Below are positions 1 through 6,001 of a stretch of 7,147 nt of DNA, in pieces. Where the stretch lies: assembly GCA_003487005.1 (NCBI GenBank), contig DNFG01000056.1, positions 1-7,147 of the forward strand, read 5' to 3'. This DNA is from Bryobacterales bacterium (GTDB lineage Bacteria; Acidobacteriota; Terriglobia; Bryobacterales; Bryobacteraceae). The notes below the pieces were generated by a model that ran no database searches, was not told the DNA's origin, and saw only the letters and a program-made list of their open reading frames with translations. Each line of letters opens with the position of its first letter. Position 1 is the stretch's first letter. Both the position numbers and the translations under genes were made by a program.

Positions 1-39
1 AGATCTACCCCCTTTCCCTCCCCGACGCTCTTCCGATCT
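1..39 (+). other. Illumina P5/TruSeq adapter remnant (synthetic, not genomic)
   Basis: The bases match the 3' part of the Illumina P5/TruSeq universal adapter end to end, at 35 of 39 positions. The last 17 bases (23-39, ending CTCTTCCGATCT) are identical. The four mismatches, at 9, 11, 20 and 22, are all changes to C, as expected of low-quality base calls. The genomic insert begins directly after the terminal CTTCCGATCT, at base 40. The stretch has no stop in the frame of the following gene, so an automatic annotation would add 13 false residues to that protein. The adapter sequence is recalled from general knowledge; the match was made by eye. Confidence 0.95.
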
Positions 40-1371
40 ATCGCCGGCGCCGGACTCGCCGGCCTCTCCGCCGCCTGGGAACTCGCCCGCGCCGGTTTCG
101 ACCCTCTCATCATCGAAGCCTCCGCCCGCGCCGGCGGCCGGGTCCGCACCCTTCGCGAACCTTTCGCCCAGGGCCTGTATGCCGAAGCAGGAGCCGTCCG
201 GGTCGCCTCCCATCACGAAACCGTCCACCACTTCATCCGCGAATTCGGCCTCGAAACCGAGCCTTTTTTGCCATCCGGACTCGGCACCGTCTACCTCCTC
301 GATGGCCACCGCATTGTCGAACGGCCCGGCGAACGCCCCCGCTGGCCCCTCGATCTCCCCCCCACCGAGCAAAATCAGACTCTCGACGAGATCTACGAGC
401 ACAAAATCCACCCCTTTCTCGCCAAATTCGCCACTGCCGACCGCAATGGCCCCTGGCCGCCCCCGGCCCTTCGCGAACTCGACGCCCTCACCCAGCCCGA
501 ATTCTGGGCCCGCCTCGGCCTCTCCCCCGGCGCCCGCCGCCTCCTTGCCCTCGGCTACCGCCTCGACCGCGCCTCCGCCCTTTGGGGCCTGCTTGAAGAG
601 CTTGACCTGCTCCCCTCCACCGGTTTTGTCCGCATCCTTGGCGGCAACGACCGCCTCCCCGCCGCTTTCGCCCAGCGCCTCGATGGCCGCATCCTCTACG
701 GAACTCCGCTCCGCGCCGTCCGCCAGGATGCTTCGGGCGTCGAAATTACCGTGGAACGCCACGGCGCCCTCGAAACCCTCCGCGGCGCCGCCCTCCTCTG
801 CACCCTCCCCCTGCCCCTCCTCCGTGAAGTCGATTTCACCCCCGCCCTCGCCCCGGAGCGCCGCGACCTGATCGCTCAAATCCCCTACATGCCCGTCTCG
901 CGGATGTACCTCCAGACCCGCCGCCGCTTCTGGCTCGACCAGAACCTCAGCGGCGCCGCCATCATGGACCGCCCCAGCCAGCGCTTCTGGCCCGCCGCCG
1001 GCGTCAACCCCACCCAGCGCGGCATCCTCCACAGCTACACTTGGGACCGTGAGGCCCACGAACTCGACGCCCTCCCCCACGACGAGCGCGTCCGCCGGAC
1101 CCTCGCCGACGCCGAAGCCGCCTTCCCCGGCATCCGCCCCCACGTCGAAGCCTCCGCCCACTGGTCCTGGCAGCACCAACCTTGGCAGCGCGGCGCCTTC
1201 GCCCAATTCTTGCCCGGCCAGGTCACCCGCCTACACGAACTCCTCCCCCAACCCGAGGGCCGCGTCTTCTTCGCCGGCGCCCACCTCTGGTCCTCCGTCA
1301 GTTGGATGGAAGGCGCCCTCGTCAGCTCAAAACGCGCCGTCCGCGCCATGCTCGCCGCCGTGAGAGACTAG
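40..1371 (+). CDS. FAD-dependent amine oxidase / flavin monoamine oxidase family protein (5' truncated)
   Basis: This is a flavoprotein oxidoreductase of the amine oxidase superfamily (PF01593 type), which also includes protoporphyrinogen oxidases and phytoene desaturases. The reading frame is open from base 40 to TAG at 1369-1371 (443 residues visible). The N-terminus begins inside the Rossmann motif: GAGLAG at residues 3-8, then IIEAS, whose Glu is expected to bind the FAD ribose, then GGRVRT. The C-terminus has the second FAD-contact motif, GRVFFAGAHL followed by WMEGALVSSKRAV (residues 407-434), as in monoamine oxidases. Only about 5-20 N-terminal residues seem to be missing, cut off where the contig meets the adapter; no genuine start codon is visible. 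Codons end overwhelmingly in C. clpS starts 14 bp downstream, so the two may be co-transcribed. Substrate is unknown. Family confidence is high; the reaction is not determined. Confidence 0.88.
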   Translation: MAGAGLAGLSAAWELARAGFDPLIIEASARAGGRVRTLREPFAQGLYAEAGAVRVASHHETVHHFIREFGLETEPFLPSGLGTVYLLDGHRIVERPGERPRWPLDLPPTEQNQTLDEIYEHKIHPFLAKFATADRNGPWPPPALRELDALTQPEFWARLGLSPGARRLLALGYRLDRASALWGLLEELDLLPSTGFVRILGGNDRLPAAFAQRLDGRILYGTPLRAVRQDASGVEITVERHGALETLRGAALLCTLPLPLLREVDFTPALAPERRDLIAQIPYMPVSRMYLQTRRRFWLDQNLSGAAIMDRPSQRFWPAAGVNPTQRGILHSYTWDREAHELDALPHDERVRRTLADAEAAFPGIRPHVEASAHWSWQHQPWQRGAFAQFLPGQVTRLHELLPQPEGRVFFAGAHLWSSVSWMEGALVSSKRAVRAMLAAVRD

Positions 1372-1385
1372 AAGACGGACCGCCC

Positions 1386-1727
1386 ATGCCAATTGCCGCG
1401 CCCACTCCTTCCGTGGAGTCGAGCGAACTCGAAGACCTGACCCCGCTGTGGAATGTCGTCCTGCTCGATGACGATGACCACACCTACGATTACGTCATCG
1501 AAATGCTCGTCCGCCTCTTCTTCAAGAGCGTCGAAGACGCCTACCGTCACGCCGTCGAGGTGGACACCCACAAACGGACCATCGTCATGACCTGCGACCG
1601 CCCGGCCGCCGAATTCGCCCGCGACCAGATCCACGGCTATGGCCCCGACTGGCGCATGCCCAAGTGCAAAGGCTCCATGTCCGCCATCCTCGAACCCGCC
1701 GCCGGTGGTTCCTACTCCGGCGCGTAG
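1386..1727 (+). CDS. clpS: ATP-dependent Clp protease adaptor ClpS-like protein
   Basis: This is a small cytosolic adaptor (113 residues) that in well-studied bacteria brings N-degron substrates to ClpAP or ClpCP. The ClpS core runs from about residue 22 (WNVVLLDDDD) to LEPA at 102-105, with a short flexible N-terminus as in the family. It aligns without gaps to my recollection of E. coli ClpS from the pocket strand to the helix holding His66. In that alignment Asn34 corresponds to Asp28, Asp35-Asp36 to Asp29-Asp30, gate Met40 to Tyr34, and His66 to Asp60. The C-terminal KGSMSAILEP resembles a ClpS subgroup I recall from Acidobacteria and Planctomycetes. ATG 1386 is chosen because the frame upstream lies inside the amine oxidase gene; a weak purine stretch (GAAGACGGA) precedes it. 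The last 16 bp overlap the end of hypF on the other strand. Whether it still binds N-degrons is uncertain. Confidence 0.87.
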   Translation: MPIAAPTPSVESSELEDLTPLWNVVLLDDDDHTYDYVIEMLVRLFFKSVEDAYRHAVEVDTHKRTIVMTCDRPAAEFARDQIHGYGPDWRMPKCKGSMSAILEPAAGGSYSGA

Positions 1728-3850
1728 CGTTCATCCGCCGCCAGCACCGCCTGCCCCAGCGCCAGGCCCCCGTCATTCGCCGGTACCCGCTGATGCAGTG
1801 CCGCCCGGCACCCCGCCTCCTCCAGCGCCGCCACCGCCATCCGCGTCAGCAGATCATTCTGAAAACACCCGCCGCTCAGCGCCACCGTCCGGACTCCTGC
1901 TCGCCGCGCCATTCTGGCGATCCAGCCTGCCAGCGTCGCGTGAAACCGCCGCGGCGACGGCGCCCGGCGAAACTCCTCCAGCATTGGCGCCCAGTCGGCA
2001 ATCCAGTCGCGCACGGGAAGTTCGTAAGGGCTATCATCGGACTCGGCCAGCGCCGCCGCCTCCATCCGCAAACCGGCCTCGCCTTCGTAGCGATTGCGCG
2101 GTGCAATGCCGCCAATGTACGCAAATGCGTCAAACAGACGCCCTAAACTCGTCGTTTTGACGCTTTGAAAACCCGTTTTCAGCAGCGGAGTGAATCGCGT
2201 CGTCTCCCCCAGTTCATGCAGCAACCCCGCTGCCGGCCGTTCGCCCTCCCTCATCGCAGCATCACCACCGGGGAGAAAGAAAGGACGAAGATGACCAATT
2301 CGAGTGAATCGCCCCCTTTCGACCAGGAAGAATTCCCCGCCCCAGATCGAACCGTCTGTCCCCAGGCCCGTTCCATCCCAGGCCACCCCCAGATACGGCT
2401 CCTCCAGCCCGTTTTCCGCCGCGCAGGCCGCCACGTGGGCATGATGGTGCTGCACCGGGCGGACCAGCACCCCCTGCTCTCCGGCCCAAACCGTTGAAAA
2501 ATAATCAGGATGCAGGTCGCACGCGATCACTTCAGGCCGCCGGCGGTACAGCCTTTCCAGATCCTCCACCGCCGCCACGAACGCGTCCCGGGCTTCCGGG
2601 GTGTCCAGATCGCCGATGTGCTGGCTCAGCACCACCTGCCGGCCCAGATGCAGCGCCACTGTGTTTTTCAGATGCCCGCCCACGGCTAACACACACGAAT
2701 TCAACCCGTTACCGCCGATCCAGACCGGCAGCGGCGCGTAGCCCCGCGCCCGGCGCAACAACGACACCCCGCCCGGCCTCGCCCGGGCCACTGAATCGTC
2801 GCACGGGCGCGCAATCGGCCTGTCGTGATGCAAAAAGACGTCCGCAATCCCCCTTAAACGCGCTTCTGCTTCGCCTTTTGTGATGCAAATCGGCTCCCCC
2901 ACCCGGTTTCCGCTGGTCGCCACCACCGGATGGGGAAACTGGTCCAGCAACAGATGATGGAGAGGCGAGCAGGGCAGCATCACGCCCACCCACGGGGAAC
3001 CCTGGCTCACCGAGGCGGCCAACCCCGAATCCGGGCGCGCCCGCAACAGCACAATCGGCGCGGCGGCCGATTCGAGCAACCCGGCCTCCTCGCCATTGAC
3101 TTCCGCCACCGCCCGGACAGCCTCCAGATCCGGTGCCAGCACCGCGAACGGTTTCGCTTCCCGGGACTTCCGCTCGCGCAGGCGGGCTACGGCGGACTCG
3201 TTGCGGGCGTCCACGAGCAATTGGTAGCCCCCAATGCCCTTCAAAGCGACGATTTGACCACTTTTTAGCGCTTCGGAGGCACATTCTAACCGTTCTGAAA
3301 GCCGGGGGCCACAGACCGGACACGCGATCGGCTGGGCATGAAAACGCCGGTCGGCCGGATCCCGATACTCGGCGGCGCAGTCCCCACAGAGCGCAAAGCC
3401 CTGCATGGTCGTGTGCGGGCGATCGTAAGGGATTGATTCGACGATAGTAAAGCGAGGCCCGCAACGGGTGCAGTTGGTGAAGGGATAGCGAAAACGCCGG
3501 GCGTCCGGGTCCCGGATCTCCGCCAGGCACTCCGGACACGTCGCCAGATCAGGCAAAATGGCCGCGACGGGCTGGTCTTCATCCTCGCTTTCGAGAATTT
3601 TGAAGCCGGAAAGGCGTGCGGGCGGCAGTTGCGTGGCTTCCAGTTGGGCGATCCAGGCGGCAGGTGGACATTCGGCGCAAAGCCGGAGGCGGAATTCTTC
3701 CGCCGAGGCGCCCTCGACCTCGATCACGACTCCGGCGGCGGTATTGCGAACCCAGCCCGAGAGGCCCAATTCGCCTGCCAGGCGGTGAACGAAGGGCCGG
3801 AATCCGGTTCCCTGCACTGCCCCGGTCAGCGTGAGTCGAATTCGCGGCAT
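1712..3850 (-). CDS. hypF: Carbamoyltransferase HypF ([NiFe] hydrogenase maturation)
   Basis: HypF makes carbamoyl-adenylate from carbamoyl phosphate and ATP and transfers the carbamoyl group to the C-terminal Cys of HypE, the first step of CN ligand synthesis for the NiFe(CN)2CO centre, in the cytosol. All family domains are present in order in 712 residues, slightly shorter than the usual 750 or so. The acylphosphatase domain is at 1-90 (GAVQGTGFRPF, Arg18, Asn36). A double zinc finger follows at 105-180, with four CxxC pairs separated by exactly 18, 24 and 18 residues. The YrdC/Sua5-like domain is at about 192-380 (KGIGGYQLL, KPFAVLA, VVATSGNRVGEP, RPCDDSV). The Kae1-like domain is at about 385-705 (HHHAH at 468-472, WDGTGLGTDG, SLGRLFDAFA, LSGGCFQND, NDGGLALGQ). 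The start is ATG 3850, preceded by GGAG at 7 nt; an in-frame ATG at 3898 would add 16 residues with no homology. No hypABCDE or hydrogenase gene is in the window. Confidence 0.97.
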   Translation of the reverse strand: MPRIRLTLTGAVQGTGFRPFVHRLAGELGLSGWVRNTAAGVVIEVEGASAEEFRLRLCAECPPAAWIAQLEATQLPPARLSGFKILESEDEDQPVAAILPDLATCPECLAEIRDPDARRFRYPFTNCTRCGPRFTIVESIPYDRPHTTMQGFALCGDCAAEYRDPADRRFHAQPIACPVCGPRLSERLECASEALKSGQIVALKGIGGYQLLVDARNESAVARLRERKSREAKPFAVLAPDLEAVRAVAEVNGEEAGLLESAAAPIVLLRARPDSGLAASVSQGSPWVGVMLPCSPLHHLLLDQFPHPVVATSGNRVGEPICITKGEAEARLRGIADVFLHHDRPIARPCDDSVARARPGGVSLLRRARGYAPLPVWIGGNGLNSCVLAVGGHLKNTVALHLGRQVVLSQHIGDLDTPEARDAFVAAVEDLERLYRRRPEVIACDLHPDYFSTVWAGEQGVLVRPVQHHHAHVAACAAENGLEEPYLGVAWDGTGLGTDGSIWGGEFFLVERGRFTRIGHLRPFFLPGGDAAMREGERPAAGLLHELGETTRFTPLLKTGFQSVKTTSLGRLFDAFAYIGGIAPRNRYEGEAGLRMEAAALAESDDSPYELPVRDWIADWAPMLEEFRRAPSPRRFHATLAGWIARMARRAGVRTVALSGGCFQNDLLTRMAVAALEEAGCRAALHQRVPANDGGLALGQAVLAADERYAPE

Positions 3851-3854
3851 GGAT

Positions 3855-3861
3855 CTTCTCC
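3855..3861 (-). promoter_or_regulatory. Ribosome binding site of hypF
   Basis: On the minus strand GGAGAAG reads from 3861 to 3855, with GGAG 7 nt before ATG 3850. This supports the 3850 start over the upstream in-frame ATG at 3898. Confidence 0.65.
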
Positions 3862-3927
3862 AGCGTAACCCCGGAGGTCGAAACTTCGCCGAATCCATCC
3901 TCGGGAGTCAATCATCCCAAGAAGCAC

Positions 3928-3933
3928 GAGGTG
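3928..3933 (+). promoter_or_regulatory. Ribosome binding site of the yceI-family gene
   Basis: GAGGTG, a strong Shine-Dalgarno match, lies 5 nt before ATG 3939. It settles the start against an in-frame GTG at 3831, which lies inside hypF and would put 36 unrelated residues before the signal peptide. Confidence 0.75.
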
Positions 3934-3938
3934 ATTCA

Positions 3939-4523
3939 ATGACACGTCAACTATTTCTCATTTTCGCCCTGGCGGCGGCCTCCCTGCAGGCCGAGCCCAC
4001 CAACTGGAAGATCGACACGAGCCATTCGGCGGCGCAATTCAGCGTCAAGCACATGATGGTTTCCACTGTTCGCGGCCATTTTGGCACGCTGGCGGGTACC
4101 GCCGTGTACGATGCGGCCAATCCGGCGGCCACGAAGGTGGAGGCGACGGTCGACGTCAACACGATCGACACACGCAACGAACGGAGGGACAAGCATCTGC
4201 GCAGCGCCGACTTCTTCGACGTGGAGAATCACCCGCAGATGACGTTCAAGTCCAAGTCGTTCAGCGTGGTATCGCCCGGCAAGATGAAGATGACCGGGGA
4301 CCTGACGATTCGGGGCACGACAAAGGAAGTGACATTCGAACTGGAAGGCCCGACGGCTCCCATCAACACCGGCCGGGGTTTGAAAATGGGCGCCGTGGCC
4401 ACAACGGTCATCAACCGCAAAGACTTTGGAATGACCTGGAACCGCGCGATCGAGGCGGGTGGCGTGACGGTGGGCGACGAAGTCACCCTGACCATCGACA
4501 TCCAGCTTGATCAGGTGAAGTAG
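3939..4523 (+). CDS. YceI-family secreted polyisoprenoid/lipid-binding protein
   Basis: The 194-residue protein belongs to the YceI family (lipocalin-like beta-barrels that bind polyisoprenoids or amphiphiles in the periplasm). Residues 1-18 are a typical Sec signal peptide: MTRQ, a hydrophobic core (LFLIFALAAASL) and a signal peptidase I site QA|EP. The mature protein has the family landmarks in order: WKIDTSHSAAQFSVKHMM at 23-40, then VRGHFGTLAG; TIDTRNERRDKHLRSADFFD at 75-94 followed by HPQMTFKS; GDLTIRGTTKEVTFELEG at 120-137; NRKDFGMTWN at 159-168; and VGDEVTLTIDIQL near the end. Mature length of about 176 residues is normal. It is transcribed divergently from hypF across 88 bp and converges on pgi. 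I see no convincing -35/-10 pair in the 88 bp. The ligand is unknown; some members respond to stress or take part in isoprenoid quinone transport. Confidence 0.94.
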   Translation: MTRQLFLIFALAAASLQAEPTNWKIDTSHSAAQFSVKHMMVSTVRGHFGTLAGTAVYDAANPAATKVEATVDVNTIDTRNERRDKHLRSADFFDVENHPQMTFKSKSFSVVSPGKMKMTGDLTIRGTTKEVTFELEGPTAPINTGRGLKMGAVATTVINRKDFGMTWNRAIEAGGVTVGDEVTLTIDIQLDQVK

Positions 4524-4545
4524 ACCCGCCTTCTAGAGCTTCACC
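4514..4545. terminator. Candidate bidirectional terminator hairpin between yceI-family gene and pgi
   Basis: GGTGAAG (4514-4520) pairs with CTTCACC (4539-4545), and the adjoining TAGA (4521-4524) pairs with TCTA (4532-4535). This gives 11 base pairs with a 3-nt bulge (4536-4538) and a 7-nt loop (4525-4531). It contains both stop codons of the two convergent genes, which are only 9 bp apart. No T-run follows on either strand, so it is not a classical intrinsic terminator. Part of the symmetry arises because both proteins end in a GTG-AAG (Val-Lys) codon pair near TAG. Confidence 0.35.
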
Positions 4546-5930
4546 GTGGCCCGTTTGGCCTCGTAAGCCTTGAATTCTTCAAGGAACTGCTCGTAGCCGG
4601 CGCGGCCCATCAGCCCGAAAGTGAAGCGCTTGCCGAGTTCGACGCCTTCCTGGTCGAAGGCGTCGATATCGAGCATTTCCCCCACAAACGCCGTCTGGAA
4701 CTCGAAAAACTGCAGCAGCGCGCCGAGGTGGGTTTCGTCCACTTTGTCCACGGTTAGTGTACAATTGGGCCGGGCGTTGGCGGTCAGGGCGGCGGCGGTA
4801 GCGAGGCGCTCGGCGTCGATCAGGCTGGCCAGAGAGTGGCCGGCGAGATAGTCAAAACTGTCGTAGCCGGTCTTTTCCTTGCCGATTATGCCGGTTTCGG
4901 CCCATTTTCCGGCGGCGAGGAAGGTGAAAACCTTGTCGTTCGGGCCTTCCATGTAGAGCTGAACCTGGGAGTGCTGGTCGGTGGTTCCGAGCGCGGCGAC
5001 GGGCGTCTGTCCCACGTTCACCTTCTTGCCCTTCCGGTTCTTGGCTTTGCCGAGCGATTCGGCCCAAAGCTGGCGGAACCAGAACGCAACGCCCCAGAGG
5101 TGGTTCGCGTACGGAAACACCACCTGGATCGACTTCTTGCGCTTGGTCCAGATCAGATAGTGGTGCAGAGCGGAGCGAAGGGCGATGTTTTCATTCAAGT
5201 CCTCGCTCCAGCACTGGGCGGTCATGGCGGCGGCGCCCTGACAGAGTTTGCGGATGTCGATGCCGATCAGCGCGGCGGGCACGAGTCCGACGGCGGAGAG
5301 GACGCTGAATCGCCCGCCGACATTCTCCGGAATGTGAAAAGTGGGGAGTTTATTCTCGACGGCGAACTTCTTCAGGTCGCCCCGCGCTTCGCTGGTGACG
5401 ATGACCAGGTGTTTGAGCGCCTTTTTAGCGCCGAGAGCCTCCTTGAGCCAGGCATGGACGACGAGGAACGTGGCCATGGTCTCGGCGGTTGATCCGGACT
5501 TGGCGATGGGCACGACCAGTGTCTTCTTCGCATTCATCGACTTCAACGCGTTGGCGATGAACACCGGGTCCACATTATCGAGGATGACCAGGCGGGGATT
5601 CTTGGCGGAAGGCCCGCCCTGAACCGGGTGGGGCCCACGCAGGCCACAGTCCAGCGCCCACGCGCCGAGAGCGCTGCCGCCGATGCCGACCACGCAGACC
5701 GTGTCATATGAACCCGCAACGGACTTCGCGAACGCGGCAATCTCCTGGATCAGCTTCTTTTCGGCCGGAAGCGCGGGGAATCCGTAGCGGCCCTCCTCGA
5801 AGCTGCGGCGGAAGCCGGCGAGGGCGCCGGCGGCGACGGGTTCGGCCGCTTGAACCTCCTCGGCCGAGAGGCCGTGGGCGGCGCCGACAAGTTCAGCGGA
5901 GAGATTAGTGGGGTCGTAATGGAGGCTCAT
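4533..5930 (-). CDS. pgi: Glucose-6-phosphate isomerase
   Basis: Pgi interconverts glucose-6-phosphate and fructose-6-phosphate in the cytosol, at the entry to glycolysis and in gluconeogenesis. The 465-residue protein belongs to the shorter bacterial form (E. coli Pgi has about 549). It carries GIGGSALGAWAL (82-93), the SIS-domain phosphate-binding loop SGSTAET (145-151), the first PGI signature around ENVGGRFSVLSAVG (202-215), ESLGK with the expected catalytic Glu291, TDQHSQ with His320, and a full second PGI signature ending FDQEGVELGK with Lys434. The start is ATG 5930 (MSLHYDP); an in-frame TTG at 5960 adds ten Arg-rich residues. No good Shine-Dalgarno sequence precedes ATG 5930; instead a cUUCGg hairpin ends 12 nt upstream. 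The gene follows the RDD gene on the same strand after 71 bp, so an operon is possible. Confidence 0.96.
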   Translation of the reverse strand: MSLHYDPTNLSAELVGAAHGLSAEEVQAAEPVAAGALAGFRRSFEEGRYGFPALPAEKKLIQEIAAFAKSVAGSYDTVCVVGIGGSALGAWALDCGLRGPHPVQGGPSAKNPRLVILDNVDPVFIANALKSMNAKKTLVVPIAKSGSTAETMATFLVVHAWLKEALGAKKALKHLVIVTSEARGDLKKFAVENKLPTFHIPENVGGRFSVLSAVGLVPAALIGIDIRKLCQGAAAMTAQCWSEDLNENIALRSALHHYLIWTKRKKSIQVVFPYANHLWGVAFWFRQLWAESLGKAKNRKGKKVNVGQTPVAALGTTDQHSQVQLYMEGPNDKVFTFLAAGKWAETGIIGKEKTGYDSFDYLAGHSLASLIDAERLATAAALTANARPNCTLTVDKVDETHLGALLQFFEFQTAFVGEMLDIDAFDQEGVELGKRFTFGLMGRAGYEQFLEEFKAYEAKRATVKL

Positions 5931-5942
5931 AGTGCGATACCG

Positions 5943-5958
5943 GCGCGCCGAAGCGCGC
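5943..5958 (-). promoter_or_regulatory. cUUCGg tetraloop hairpin in the pgi leader
   Basis: On the minus strand (5958 to 5943) the sequence is GCGCGC-TTCG-GCGCGC: a 6-bp all-GC stem closed by the exceptionally stable UUCG loop with its preferred C-G closing pair. It ends 12 nt before ATG 5930 and has no T-run after it. It may limit ribosome loading, protect a processed 5' end, or be chance in GC-rich DNA. The stem overlaps a 10-bp palindrome at 5941-5950. Confidence 0.5.
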
Positions 5959-6001
5959 AAATGTCAGGATATCGCGAACCGGAGCGGCAAATTCGGGCGG
6001 A

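Noticed and set aside
179..871. Long plus-strand reading frame of 230 residues, rich in Pro, Ser, Ala and Thr
   Set aside because: It is a shadow of the amine oxidase in another frame. The composition is what C-rich codons give when read out of register, and the true frame has clear FAD motifs throughout.
1712..1727. CTAC...GTAG inverted repeat at the clpS/hypF ends as a terminator
   Set aside because: The stem is only 4 bp and results simply from a TAG stop on each strand; no T-run follows.
2709..3539. Minus-strand reading frame of 276 residues inside hypF
   Set aside because: It overlaps the conserved zinc-finger and YrdC domains of HypF in another frame. It is Gly/Arg/Ser-rich and shows no domain.
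3879..3918. Short inverted repeats in the hypF/yceI divergent region (CGAA-AC-TTCG at 3879-3888; GGGA...TCCC at 3903-3918)
   Set aside because: Four-base arms are expected by chance in this composition and do not line up with recognisable promoter boxes.
3831..3938. Upstream GTG start for the yceI-family gene
   Set aside because: It lies inside hypF, would place 36 unrelated residues before a clear signal peptide, and competes with ATG 3939, which has GAGGTG at 5 nt.
4836..5492. Plus-strand reading frame of 218 residues opposite pgi
   Set aside because: It lies entirely antisense to the conserved Pgi core, has no recognisable motif, and is a common by-product of GC-rich coding sequence.
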